Assembly: GCA_905221605.1 (NCBI GenBank)
Contig: CAJNDS010001302.1
Span: forward strand, 452,501 to 516,500
Length of the DNA stretch: 64,000 bases
Direction: 5' to 3'
DNA from: Symbiodinium natans
Lineage: Eukaryota > Sar > Dinophyceae > Suessiales > Symbiodiniaceae
Positions 28,895-39,297 of the stretch are shown piece by piece. Position numbers and translations under genes: made by a program. Within the stretch, counting starts at the first letter, position 1; the number at the start of each line of letters is the position of its first letter. The notes under the pieces are model-generated. The model saw only the letters and a list, made by a program, of their open reading frames with translations, had not been told where the DNA came from and ran no database searches.

Positions 28895-29248
28895 ATGCCG
28901 CGGGTTCAGGGTTTAGGGCTTGTCTTAGCCTTGGTTTTTTGTTTTGAAGACTATCTGGACGAATTAGTCACGCACCTGTTTCTTGGGGACTACATGAAAT
29001 ATACTGCCAGGTATCTAGATCATTCTATTCTTCCCTACCCTAAGCCCTCCAAGCCTAAGCCCCTAAACCGTCGAAGGTTAAACCCTAAACCGAGGGAAAG
29101 CCCTGAACTCGAACCCCCAAATTCAAAACACAAGCTCCGGTTGCCTTCTCAAGTCGTTTCCTTGAAGGACACTTTCTGTTTACACCATCCTCTTGGCTTG
29201 TTTCGCGAACCCTGGCGAATATGGCTTCTTTGGATGTGCAGCCCTTAA
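28895..29248 (+). CDS. Hypothetical ORF, 117 codons
   Basis: The useful part reads LALVFCFEDYLDELVTHLFL then GDYMKYTARYLDHSI. The middle (PYPKPSKPKPLN) is degenerate repeat, and the end (SQVVSLKDTFCLHHPLGLF) is again protein-like. This looks like two exons separated by telomere-like sequence that happens to stay open. Start uncertain. No family recognised. Confidence 0.3.
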   Translation: MPRVQGLGLVLALVFCFEDYLDELVTHLFLGDYMKYTARYLDHSILPYPKPSKPKPLNRRRLNPKPRESPELEPPNSKHKLRLPSQVVSLKDTFCLHHPLGLFREPWRIWLLWMCSP

Positions 29249-29259
29249 GCCCAAAAACC

Positions 29260-29830
29260 TGCAAGCCTGTTTCTTGTATAATTTTTCTAGGTGATCCTTT
29301 AGCATGTGCCCTGCAGACTTGGACGCCCTCTACGGGGGGCAGTGCACGACCGGGCCGCGGGGGGGGTGGGGGAGGGGGCTATTATGTACAGCTGAGGATG
29401 AAGGGCTTCGAGTTGAGGGTTGAGCGTTTGGGGTTGCCTTCTGTCATCCGGACACAAGGCAGGTGTTGAATGAGGCCCGCATCACGGTGACCCTGAACCC
29501 TAAACTGAACTCCCCCCCCCCCCCAAGACAAAAGCAAAAAGCAGTGGACCTTACAACCCACAACCCTTAGCCACCCATCCCCAAACACCGAGACACATGC
29601 ATTGAACCTGCACCTGCAGGACTACATCTCTTCGCTCCCAAACGCTCCAGAGGCCTGGCTCCAGCTGCACAAGCTGTTGGGTTTTAGGGATGTAGGGGCT
29701 TTGGGGGTTCAGGGTTTAGGGTTACAGGGTTTAGGGCTCTAGGGTTTAGAGTTCAGGGTTTTTGGGCTTAGGGGTTTATGGTAGCCTCTAGGGCTGTGTA
29801 GGGTTTCCGGGTCCGGGTTCCATACATCCT
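29260..29830. other. Unique and G-rich stretch, no clear gene
   Basis: Contains a G-rich run near 29360 and a C-run near 29512 followed by AAGACAAAAG, resembling the inside of a family D end. Plus frame 29221-29469 and minus frame 29382-29588 are low quality. Confidence 0.3.
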
Positions 29831-29948
29831 CTCGTCTTGTGGAAGATGAGGGCATTCCGAGACTTCCCCGTACATCCTGCAAAGAGCTCTGTAAAGGCCA
29901 AATGGACACTACTAGCCAAAGAGTCGCTGTGACCTTTCAAGGTAGTGA

Positions 29949-30125
29949 TGATGACGGTGGTGATGATGATGATGGTCATGATGATGGTGGTGATGATGGT
30001 GGTGATGATGGTGATGAAGATGGTGGTGATGATGGTGATGATGATGATCCCTAAACCCTAAACCCTAAACGCTAAACCCCATGGTGGTGATGGTGATGAT
30101 GATGATGATGATGATGATGCTGATG
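29949..30125. repeat. GAT/GGT trinucleotide repeat, interrupted
   Basis: A (GAT/GGT)n microsatellite is split at 30048-30080 by four CCCTAAA-type units and then continues. The Asp/Gly-rich frame 29839-30054 is only the microsatellite being translated. Confidence 0.95.
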
Positions 30126-30505
30126 ATTATGGGACCTCAAGAGGCTCAAGCCCTACACCCGAAGGTCCCACAGCCCACCCCAAGCTCAGCAGCTTTTCCG
30201 AAGCCCAAAGCCCTGAATCCTAAATCAGAGCTCCACATTTTCAGGGTGCCTTCTTTGTTGAGGGTTTAGGGTTTAGGGTTTTTCAGGGTGCCTTCTTTCC
30301 ATTGGCCGCTCCACACCCAGTGTCTGCAGTGCGAAAACGGAGTGGCTCTTGTCTTCATTGCTTGTATACCTATGCTTCTTTCCGAGGGTCTATTTGTAGT
30401 ACTGTCATGAAGTTAGGTGCCCTGAACCCTGAACTGCAAACCCTAAGCCCCCAGCCCTCGACCCATTTCCGGTTTAGGGTCTCGGGTTTATCGCCAACTG
30501 CAGAA

Positions 30506-30616
30506 CTACTATTGGCTTAAGAACCACACCAAAAACCTAAAATATGCTTCCTTTATACGGACAGTATAGGATTTTGTGTTTTTAAATTCTCTTGGGGGTT
30601 CTTAAGCAAATGGTAG
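30506..30616. mobile_element. Palindromic element D1, intact
   Basis: Ends CTACTATTGGCTTAAGAACC and GGTTCTTAAGCAAATGGTAG match at 18 of 20 positions when inverted. 111 bp, no coding capacity, AT-rich centre. AGAA flanks both sides and could be a 4-bp target duplication. This is the clearest family D copy. Confidence 0.7.
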
Positions 30617-30689
30617 AGAAGAGGCCCTCCACCAGCGTGTTCGGCTGTTGGAGAAGGGAGAGCGCGAGATGCTGATACAAGGCCAGCAT

Positions 30690-31160
30690 CTTCAAGGGGT
30701 TAGGGTTTGGGGTTTAGGGTTTGGGGTTTAGGGTTTAGGGTTTAGGGTTTAGGCAGGCATCTTCACAAGGTTGGCGCACTTTTTTTTTTGGGGGGGGGGG
30801 GGGGGGGTTGGGGTTTGGGGGTTAGGGTTTAGGGTTTAGGGTTTAGGGCTTAGGGCTTAGGGCTTAGGGCTTGGGGTTTGGGGCTTAGCCCTAATTAAAG
30901 CCCTCAACTCCAAGCCAGAGAGATCTTGAGCCCTACACACCTGGGACTTAGACTTCTAACTCCCCCTAGCCCTGCCTAGACCCTTCAACCCCATATCTTG
31001 GTCGTAGTAGGGTGAGTTTTTAATACGATCCCAACCCTGAACTAGATATGAAGCAGAGTTTATATTCCTGTTACTGGTGAGTGTATGTATTGGAAGTCCT
31101 TTTGGAGATACAAGGATTGTAAACCCCACCTCATATACCCTGAAACCCAAAGCCCTAGCA
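30690..31160. other. TTTAGGG/TTTGGGG tract, poly-G and spacer
   Basis: Repeat at 30695-30755 and 30820-30890 with about 20 G near 30790. A minus frame 30956-31150 (TLTSNRNINSASYLVQGWDR) is open; not enough to call a gene. Confidence 0.3.
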
Positions 31161-31263
31161 CTTGAACCCTAAACCCTAAACCCTAAACCCTAATCCCTAA
31201 AACCCTAAACCCTAAACCCTAAACCCTAAACCCTAAACCCTAAACCCTAAACCCTAAACCCTG

Positions 31264-31341
31264 ACGGCTGCCTCGATGCCAGGCCTGCGCATGCAGTTCC
31301 AGCGGGCCACGGCCAACTACCTGACCCTTTGGCTGAGTTGA
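31264..31341 (+). other. Coding-like island
   Basis: TAASMPGLRMQFQRATANYL then TLWLS and TGA. CCCTAAA left, TTTAGGG right. Unknown. Confidence 0.3.
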
Positions 31342-31608
31342 GTTTATGCCTTTGCCGGGTTTAGGGTTTAGGGTTTAGGGATTAGGGTTTAGGGTTTAGG
31401 GTTTAGGGTCACGGTTGATGGCCTAGGGTTAAGGGTTTGTGGCTTAGGGTTTCGGGTTTACGGTTTAGCTCTGTGCGGTTACTTATCGAGCTGAGGATGG
31501 GCGCCTGTATTGCTTGAGATTTCTGACAACCCCAATAAGATCACGAGCTTCGTGGGTTGAAAGGTTTAGGGTTTAGGGTTTAGGGCTTAGGGTTTAGGGG
31601 TTGAGGTC

Positions 31609-31797
31609 ATGGGGAGTTGTGGAAATCAGAAATGTGCAAGAGCAGATGGCAGAGGGTTTCGCTGTTTCGTTCTGCTGATGGGTTTAGAGGTCTGGGCGAG
31701 TCTTACGATCATAACTTCTTGCATGGCACCGCAGAAGATTTTCCCTAAAGGGTTGGCTTCGTCACCCAGTGGGTGCATGGTAGGGGTTCAGGTTTAG
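31609..31797 (+). other. Coding-like ORF with ATG
   Basis: Sixty-two codons; GRGFRCFVLLMGLEVWASLT then IITSCMAPQKIFPKGLASSP. One hydrophobic segment. The end is repeat-derived. Unknown. Confidence 0.25.
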
Positions 31798-32079
31798 GGT
31801 TTTTGGTTTAGGGTTTAGGGTTCAGGGTTTCGGTTTAGGGTTTAGGGTTTAGGCACCCTAAATAAAGCCTAAACACACCCCTAAACCCCGAGGATGGAGG
31901 TACCTGCTGGGCCATGAACATCCGACCCGAATCCTCTTAGCCCTGAGTTTGGGACTCTTGGGGAGAGTCCACTTCTTCAGGAGACGTTTTTTGTCTCGTG
32001 GGCTTCTTTTCGGGGGTTTAGGGTTTAGGGTTTAGGGTTTAGGGTTTAGGGTTTAGGGTTTAGGGTTTAGGGTTTAGGG

Positions 32080-32199
32080 CCCCCTCCCCGTATCCTGCAG
32101 ACTTCCGACAGGAACTCACCGGCCGACGCGCGCGCGTCGAGTCTGGAGTGTTTGGAGAAGATCAAGCAGGACATAGCAGCCTGGTCTGCTGCAGGTGTA
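32080..32199 (+). CDS. Coding-like exon with acceptor site
   Basis: GTATCCTGCAG|ACT at 32100/32101. Forty open codons: PPPRILQTSDRNSPADARAS then SLECLEKIKQDIAAWSAAGV. Polar N-terminus then an amphipathic helix. TTTAGGG on both sides. No family recognised. Confidence 0.35.
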
Positions 32200-32480
32200 G
32201 GGTTTAGGGTTTAGGGTTTAGGGTTTAGGGTTTAGGGTTTAGGGTTTAGGGTTTAGGGTTTAGGGTTTAGGGTTTAGGGTTTAGGGTTTAGGGTTTAGGG
32301 TCTTTTTGGGGTTCAACCTTAAAGGCCCTAAAGCCCCAAGCCCTAAACCCAAACACCTCAAAACCTCAAGCCCTCAAACCCAAACCCCTAAAGGGTTTAG
32401 GGTTTAGGGTTTAGGGTTTAGGGTTTAGGGTTTAGGGTTTAGGGTTTAGGGTTTAGGGTTTAGGGTGTAGGGTTTGGGTT
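32198..32480. repeat. Two clean TTTAGGG arrays
   Basis: About 14 units (32198-32300) and 10 units (32396-32470) separated by a CCCTAAA-like spacer. Confidence 0.95.
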
Positions 32481-32664
32481 TCAAGGTGTCCAAGCAGGCT
32501 GTTCAGTAGGATACTTTATTGCTTTTCGGGTTCTGCCCTATGTTAGGTAAGTATCCCAAACAGTCCGTACTTGTTTTTCCCTGGGGTTTAGGGTTTAGGG
32601 TTAGGGTTTAGGGTTTAGGATTTAGGGTTAACCCTGAACCCCATATCAGCCATCGAGCTGTTGT

Positions 32665-32780
32665 CCTGTTATCGATGTTCGGTTCAGGCTCCGGGGTGTC
32701 GGTTGAAGGTTCAGGGTTTCTTAAAGGGTAAAAGGAGGAATATATACCTTATATAGTCCCTATGTACCTAAACCCTAACC
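32665..32780. mobile_element. Repeat family B, copy B2
   Basis: TGTTATCGATGTTCGGTTCA, GGTGTCGGTTGAAGGT and CCTTATATAGTCCCTATG match B1 in order; the right third is missing and is replaced by CCCTAAA repeat. Confidence 0.55.
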
Positions 32781-33738
32781 CCTACACCCTAAACCCTAAA
32801 CCCTAAACGCCTTCGAGCCCTAGGCAAGCCTCAGTCACCCGTACATCTTCATCGAGGCCAGGCGGTGTAGAGTTTCGGGTTTCGGGTTTAGGGTTTCCCC
32901 TAAACCCTAAACCCTAAACCCTAAGCCCTAAACCCTAAACCCTAAACCCTAAACCCTAAACCCTAAACCCTAAACCCTAAATCGGGCTTAGGGTTTAGGG
33001 TTTAGGGTTTCGGGTTTAGGGTTTAGGGCGCTTGTTCTGGGCATCCCCTACACCCTAGTGTTGTGCCTGCTTTCATGGGGGGGGCCCCCATGTTGAAAGG
33101 CAAGTTTCGTGTAGGGTTTAGGGTTTAGGTTTAGTGTTTAGGGCTTAGGATTTAGGATTAAGGGTTTAGGGTTTGGGGTTTATAGGGTTTAGTTCAGGGT
33201 TTGGGTTTAGGGTCTATAGGTTATCCAGCAAACTGTGGCTGCTGGGGGGGTGCCCGGTGGGGTTTTCTAGCAAGGTCCAGTCGTCCGGGCGTGCGGCGCG
33301 CCTTTAAGATCCCTTGCTGGGCCTCGCCGTCACTTCAAGACTCACATAAACTCCTCCCATTGAAGTCATACACAAACTCGTGGACCGTTTAAAGAGAGCG
33401 ATAGTTAGCCAGTTTCGATTGTTTTGAGGGGGAACACACACTGAAGCAGGCACAACATGAAACCCCAAACACGAAACCCTAACCCCAAAACTCTAAAACC
33501 CAAACCTCAAACCAGAAAACCCTATCCCCAAAGCCCTGAATCCAGAACCCTAAACTCCAAACCCGAAACCTAAACCCCGAAACCCTGAACCTCAAACCCC
33601 AAACCCCAAACCCTAAATCCCAAACCCTAAACCCTGAACCCTGAACCCTGAGCCCTAAACCCAAATCCTAAACCACCCTAAACCCTAAACCCTAAACCCT
33701 AAACCCTGAACCTGAACCCTAAACCCTAAACCCTAAAC

Positions 33739-33816
33739 CAAGACCTCGACTGGGAAGGCCTGAGGCGCTTTTCGTGGCTGCATCGTTTTTCAGAGCCGGG
33801 GGCCCCCAGGAACTGA
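33739..33816 (+). other. Coding-like island
   Basis: QDLDWEGLRRFSWLHRFSEP then GAPRN and TGA. CCCTAAA left. Unknown. 33190-33480 to its left has a 63-codon frame (33201-33392) of doubtful value. Confidence 0.3.
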
Positions 33817-34100
33817 AGTGTGGTTTAGGGCTTCTAGCAGGGGTTTAGGGTTTAGGGCTAGGGTTTAGGGTTTAGGGTTGGGGGTTTTGGGTTTAGGGTT
33901 GGGGGTTTGGGGTTTAGAGTTTCTCAATGGACTGTTTTTGCTGGGCCTGCAAGGAGGAGCTCCCTTGGACCCGTGCCCGGAACTCTTCATCATAAGCTCA
34001 CGTTTAGGGTTTAGGGTTTAGGGCTTAGGGTTTAGGGTTTAGGGTTCAGGGTAGGGTTTAGGGTTTAGGGTCTAGGGTTTAGGGTTTAGGGGGTTTAGGG

Positions 34101-34202
34101 TTGGGATGTTCCCTCCTTAAACTAGCAGTCCTTAGTAGGGATTATAGCACTCCCTACAATAATCCCTATGAAGGACTGTTAGTAGAAGGGGGAACATCCC
34201 AA
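34101..34202. mobile_element. Palindromic element A1, intact
   Basis: TTGGGATGTTCCC...ACTAGCAGTCCTT at the left pairs with AAGGACTGTTAGTAG...GGGAACATCCCAA at the right, about 30 of 33 positions. The 102-bp unit is palindromic almost throughout. It sits in a TTTAGGG tract; no target duplication evident. Confidence 0.75.
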
Positions 34203-34288
34203 GTTCAGGTTTAGGGGTTTCAGGGTTAGGGTTTAGGGTTTAGGCTTGGGATTCCTTTACCCTTTGCACAGAACGCTGTCTTGCTTAG

Positions 34289-34346
34289 AAGCCCCGAGGC
34301 AACCGGCAGCAACAAGTCTCCCTGCAGAATTCGGAAGCCGGCGGAG
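34289..34346 (+). CDS. Short exon with both splice sites
   Basis: CTGTCTTGCTTAG| at 34288 and GAG|GTATGTCC at 34346 bound 58 bp that is open in the frame SPEATGSNKSPCRIRKPAE (phase 1 in, phase 0 out). It is the best island with a candidate site on each side. Function unknown. Confidence 0.4.
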
Positions 34347-35404
34347 GTATGTCCTGCGCACCATGTTTACAGGGTTTAGGGTCTAGGGTTTAGGGTTCAG
34401 GGTTTAGGGTTTACGGTTTAGGGTTACCCACACACCCGAACTCGAAACCCCGAAACGGGAAAGTCCTAAAGGCCCAAACCGTAACACTCGAAACCCCAAA
34501 AGCCTAAGCCCTAAACGGCTTTTAGAAGGTTTCGCCCGGACAGCAACACCATGAAATTTAGGCACTTAGGGTTTAACGTTCCAGCCTTGAATTCTAAACC
34601 TCTTCACTTTTGACACCCTAAATTTGACACCCCAAACCCTAAACCCTAAATTGTGTTTCATGATCTTCGGGCGTCGCCCCAGCCCCCCCGAAAACCCAGG
34701 CCCGAAAGGCCCAGCTTTGGTGAGCTCTTGGGGTCTTTTTACGTTCAGGGTTCTAGTTTTATCTTGACCTCCCGGGTTTGGGGGAATATCGCGACATACT
34801 CAAGTCAAGACACATAGTATGTGTATGTATAACATATACAGTCAGTTGGCTAGGTTATTGTACTTTTTTTGGTCTTAAATCCTAAACCCTAAACCCTAAA
34901 CCCTAAACCCTAAACCCTAAACCCTTGTTGTAAAGCAGCCACCCCCAAGATGGGGCCGTGATTCGAGAGCTGACCCTTTGGAGCCCTCCGGCCCGGTAGC
35001 GCCTGTTTCAACCCTAAAACTTAGGGTTTAGGGTTTAGGGTTCAGGGTTTAGGGTTTAGGGTTTAGATTCAGACTATCAGCCCTACAGCCACTCATGGAG
35101 GTCCTAAATCCTAAAGCCCTAAAATCCCGAGAATCCGTAGACCCGAAAAACCCTAGAGACCCTAGAAGCCCTAAAAGTCCTAACTCTACGCCCACGAAAG
35201 TCCCACATGGAGGCGCACGCGCCAACGTAGGTTTGTAGGCACAGCCGGTCCAGTCGGGGGAATGCTCGGGACTCTTCCTCAAGGGACTTCGGAGGGAACC
35301 TTATCAGGAATCTTGGGGCCATCCCGGGATGTTTAGGGTTTAGGGTTTAGGGTTTAGGGTTTAGGGTTTAGGGTTTGGGGTTTAGGGTTTAGGGTTTAGG
35401 GTTT

Positions 35405-35720
35405 AGGTACAGAGGGCCTATATAAGGTATATATAGGGGTTATATATGGGTTATTTAGGGGAATATGATTAAGGGTGTAGGGTTGAACCCTAAACCCTAA
35501 CCCTAAACCCTAACCCTAAACCCTATAAACTATAAACCTTAAACCCTGAACCCTTTTCCCTTCTAGGGGTCCCTCCTTACACAACTTAACTTCCGTGGAG
35601 ATGGAGACACCTACAACCTACAGACCATGCTTCAGTCTCCCTGAACCCGAAACGTTAGGGCTTAGGGTTTAGGGTTTGGGGTTTAGGGTTTAGGTTTAGG
35701 GTTTCGGGAAACTTTAGGGC
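35405..35720. repeat. Family B-like sequence, inverted, with CCCTAAA
   Basis: GGCCTATATAAGGTATATATAGGG and TTATTTAGGGG resemble the reverse of B1's middle (read in pieces), followed by CCCTAAA units and GGGGTCCCTCCTTA. A rearranged copy is likely. 35720-36410 holds degenerate repeat, an ATTATTAGTATCATTATT stretch and G-runs, with no gene seen. Confidence 0.35.
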
Positions 35721-36416
35721 TTAGGGGTTCCCCCAAACCCGGAACCCTAAAATCTAGTGCCTCGCCAACACTCAGTTTAGCAGGCTTAGGATGCTTCAAG
35801 GCCGCTATCAGTACGTACCCTTTCGGAACTATGAAAGGGTTCAGGGTTTAGGGTTTGGGGTTGGAGGTTTATGCTTTGGGGTGAAACGGTTTAGGGAGAC
35901 AACCATTTGAGACCTCAAACCCTCCCCAAATCCTGAAACGGCACTCACTACGTACGGAGACTCAGACGGCATGGCCCAGCCTACTTCTAGATGTCCACGT
36001 GATTTCTGGGTGTAGGGTTTAGGCTTTAGGGCTCAGTTGCGCATCCCCCCGGCGGACGTGTGACGCGTTGTTTTTCGCAGCTCTGCCGCGCCCCGGGGCA
36101 TGGGAGGAGCTTTCGACGGCTTGGCTGTATAGGGTTTAGGGTTCAGAGATTAGATCTTTTATCCTAACTACGAGATTATTAGTATCATTATTACTATTAT
36201 CATTGTTGTTACTGTTACTTTCTATTTGTTGTGTTTGTTTTTGGGGGGCGGGGGGGGGGAGGGGGGGTTGGTGTTCTTGGTGCCCCGAGGCTCCATTTGT
36301 AGCGCACATGGCGAATAAGGTACACACAAATCACACACTTCGAATAGTAGGGTAGGATGTGGAGTTTTTTGTTTTTGTTGAAGGTGTTCTGGGCTATAGG
36401 GTTTAGGGGTGATAGG

Positions 36417-36515
36417 TTGGGATGTTCCCCCTTATACTAAGAGTGACTATAGTATGGGGGGGGGGGGGTATTATAATCCTATTCGCGACTGTTAGTATAG
36501 GCGGGAACATCCCAA
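36417..36515. mobile_element. Palindromic element A2, intact
   Basis: TTGGGATGTTCCCCCTTATA at the left and TATAGGCGGGAACATCCCAA at the right; 99 bp with a G-run in the middle. Interior GACTGTTAGTAT as in A1 and A4. Confidence 0.75.
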
Positions 36516-36627
36516 TGTAAAGCCCCAGTACCCCTAAACCCTAAACCCTAAGCCCTACACCCTAAACCCTAAGCCCTACACCCTAAACCCTAAACCCGAA
36601 ACCCTAAACCCTAAACCCTAGATAGGG

Positions 36628-36729
36628 ACTAGTTTTGCCTCCTGCTCGGCAGATTCTTTGGGTCAATGGCCCACTGCAGCACTTGAGTCGGATGCCCCTT
36701 TCAAGCTGGCATCGTGGGTCCTTCACGGT
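36628..36729 (+). other. Coding-like island
   Basis: TSFASCSADSLGQWPTAALE then SDAPFKLASWVLHG; a second frame (LPPARQILWVNGPLQHLSRM) is also open and has CTGCTCGGCAG|ATT upstream. Unknown. Confidence 0.3.
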
Positions 36730-36770
36730 TTTGGGTTTAGGGTTTGGGGTTTAGGGTTTAGGGTTTAGGG

Positions 36771-36911
36771 ACCTATGCGATTCCTAGGCCAAAGCCTTCT
36801 AGCAAGCTGGGAGCGATGCTGGCAGGTGCTGCCCTTTTAGCTTCCTGTAGTGTCATTGGTGTGGGCAGCATTCCGAAGCACAAGTCTGGCACCTCCAAAA
36901 CTAGACACCAA
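36771..36911 (+). other. Coding-like island with hydrophobic segment
   Basis: Forty-seven codons: TYAIPRPKPSSKLGAMLAGA then ALLASCSVIGVGSIPKHKSG. The basic start, hydrophobic AMLAGAALLASCSVIGVG core and following polar part could be a signal anchor. TTTAGGG left, degenerate CCCTAAA right. Unknown. Confidence 0.3.
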
Positions 36912-37039
36912 ACCCTAAACCCCAAAACCCTGAATCCTAAACCCCAAACCCCTAAACCCTAAAACACAAACACATCTCAAATCCTAAAACCCCAAGCCCT
37001 CAACCCAAAACCTAACTCTAAAGGCCTACAAGTAGTGAT

Positions 37040-37137
37040 AGGAAGATCGTCATCCGACCAAGACCGCGCGATCTGCGCATGCATGACCAAGGGGTCCACT
37101 TGCCCACCGACCGACCTTGGATGCCCCGAAGTATCCT
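37040..37137 (+). other. Coding-like island, basic
   Basis: RKIVIRPRPRDLRMHDQGVH then LPTDRPWMPRSI. Unknown. Confidence 0.3.
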
Positions 37138-37443
37138 TTTCAGGGTTCAGGGATTAGGGTTCAGGGTTCAGGGTTTAGGGTTTAGGGTTTAGGGTTTAGG
37201 CTTGTAAGAATATGTCGCAGGATCTGGAGTATTGGAGTCTGAGCATGGAAAGATGGGCCCAGCCAGCTTCAGTAAGCACGGGGCTTTGCGCACTTAACTT
37301 CTCGGTACTTAGTTGAAAGCCCGAGACCTGTACAGCCCTAAACCCTAAACCCTAAATCCTAAACCCTAAACCCTAAACCCTAAACCCTAAACCCTAAACC
37401 CTAAGCCCTAAACCCTAAACCCTAAACCCTAAACCCCAAACCC

Positions 37444-37560
37444 TACCATCACGAAGTGGACCCTCTGGATGACCTCACAGGGCTGCTGTGAATAGACGAC
37501 TTGGCGGCTGAAAACTCTTTTTTCATGAAGGTTGACGTCCGGCTTCGAGGGTTTATATTG
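37444..37560 (+). other. Coding-like island related to one at 58.3 kb
   Basis: YHHEVDPLDDLTGLL then TGA; a second frame continues DDLAAENSFFMKVDVRLRG. The DNA around TGGATGACCTCACAGGG resembles 58338-58412. CCCTAAA left (37337-37445), TTTAGGG right. Confidence 0.3.
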
Positions 37561-38087
37561 GTTTCTGGGGTTTAGGGTTTAGGGTTTAGGGTTTAGGGTT
37601 CTAGAAGGTTACCTCAAGCTGGTGGTCGGGGGTATGAATATGGTTACTTGAACCGACCCTAAAACTTTAGTGCCTGGTCGGGTGGCCACAGCAAAAGCCG
37701 TTGCGTCCCATGATGGGGTAAACCCTAAACCCTAAACCCTAAACCCTAAACCCTAAACCCTAAACCCTAAACCCTAAACCTTTTCACCAGGACATTCAAA
37801 CTAAACCCTAAACCCCTTGGCCTACACACTTAAAACTCTAGCAGTTAGCTCTAAACCTATAAACCCTAAACTCTACCCTAAACCCTAAACCCTTTTGGAG
37901 CTACAGCCTAAGCTGTAGCGGTTAGGGTTTCAAGATCCAGGGTTCTTCTACAGAGAGATGGAGAGCGGGAGAGAGGGAGGAGGTGGCACCTTGGCGGATC
38001 TCTTTTGGGCAGTTCCTGCGCTTAGGTTTAAGGTTTAGGGTTTAGGGCTTAGGGCTTAGGGCTTAGGTTAGGGCTTAGGGCTTAGGG

Positions 38088-38177
38088 ATCACATCTCCGG
38101 AGGTGTCGGGCATCACCCCCGAGGACGACGAGGCCTTGCAACATGAACTGGTTGGGCGTCTGCCACCCGCATGCCCT
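38088..38177 (+). other. Coding-like island, acidic
   Basis: ITSPEVSGITPEDDEALQHE then LVGRLPPACP. One of the most protein-like islands by composition. TTTAGGG left, CCCTAAA right. Confidence 0.35.
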
Positions 38178-38585
38178 AAACCCTGTAGACCGGGAAACCC
38201 GTAAGCGCGAAACCCTAAACTAGCAGCAAGACATCCTGAAGCCGTCCACGGTACTTGTGGGAAGGACCTAAACCCTAAACCCTAAACCCTAAACCGTGGC
38301 TGGAGGCAAGTGTGGGGCTTTGGGCTTAAGTACGTAATGTCCCCCTTTAAAATCCTGTAAGGAACTGTATAATTCAGCTTGCCGAAGTCCCAAATCACAA
38401 TCGCTAAGAACCATCAGGTTTAGGGTTTAGGGCTTAAGCCTCTGAACATAATACATGGCAACGGATGGTGCGAAAGGTTTGGGAGTTAGGGTGTAGATTT
38501 CGGGTGCTGTTTAGAGTTTGCATTCCTTGGGCCAAGACCGGCCGGCCATGAACCCTATACCCTGGACCGCCGGAGGAAGCACTCG

Positions 38586-38903
38586 TTGAGATCGAGGTGC
38601 GGAGCTCAGCTTCTATTCTTCCCTAAAACCCTGATCCCTAATGAAGCCCTAAACCCGAATGAACCCGTAGTCCTTAACGTCTGCGAATCACATGGGTTTG
38701 TGTGTGTGTGTGTCTATGCGGACCTGCCCTGGCCCATAGGAAGACCTCCTCAATATTGGGTGGCTCCCTTGTGTCCTTATGCCTTATTCATGAACCCCCC
38801 TAAGAGAACTTTAAACAGACGATTGAAAGCAAGAGCATCATTGAACACCAACAGAACGGGAATTTCAACACCCTACCTCGCACAAGCATCCCGCGCATTT
38901 TGA
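38586..38903 (+). CDS. Hypothetical ORF, 105 codons
   Basis: Repeat-poor stretch. Contains NEALNPNEPVVLNVCESHGF, a GT-repeat-coded VCVCVYAD, PWPIGRPPQYWVAPLCPYAL and a basic Asn/Arg tail (KRTLNRRLKARASLNTNRTG). Start not well supported. No family recognised. Confidence 0.25.
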   Translation: MRSRCGAQLLFFPKTLIPNEALNPNEPVVLNVCESHGFVCVCVYADLPWPIGRPPQYWVAPLCPYALFMNPPKRTLNRRLKARASLNTNRTGISTPYLAQASRAF

Positions 38904-39201
38904 AAGAAGCAAAACAACCTTGAGAACCGTTTTAAAAACCAAAACCCTGAACCCTAAATTAAACCAAAACCCCCCCACGCTGAACCCTAAACCCTCAACC
39001 GTCAACCCTCAACCCTCAACCCTAAACCCTAAACCCTGAACTCAGAATGGAGGATGGATGCAGGGGTTCAGCCGCCTCGCCAGGACCCCTAAATGCTAAA
39101 CCCTAAACCCGAAACCCTAAACCCTAAAAACCCTAAGCCCTAAACCCTAAACCCTAAACCCTAAACCCTAAACCCTAAACCCTAAACCCTACCTCCAAAA
39201 A

Positions 39202-39291
39202 ATGAGCGAGCACAGGTCTCCGCCTCCTCCAAGGGTGGCCCCGAAGCCAAGGCGCGCGGGGCCGCACGTCTCCAGGTCCCAGGACTTATAA
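39202..39291 (+). other. Small ORF with ATG, Pro/Arg-rich
   Basis: ATG 39202 in CCAAAAAATGAGC begins MSEHRSPPPPRVAPKPRRAG and ends at TAA 39289 (29 codons). CCCTAAA left, TTTAGGG right. Could be an N-terminal exon. Unknown. Confidence 0.3.
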
Positions 39292-39297
39292 CCACAG

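Noticed and set aside
29839-30054. Asp/Gly-rich 71-codon ORF
   Set aside because: Only the GAT/GGT microsatellite translated.
33479-33664. GFRVW-type minus ORF
   Set aside because: Diverged CCCTAAA repeats; Gly/Phe/Arg/Val/Trp composition is that of the repeat.
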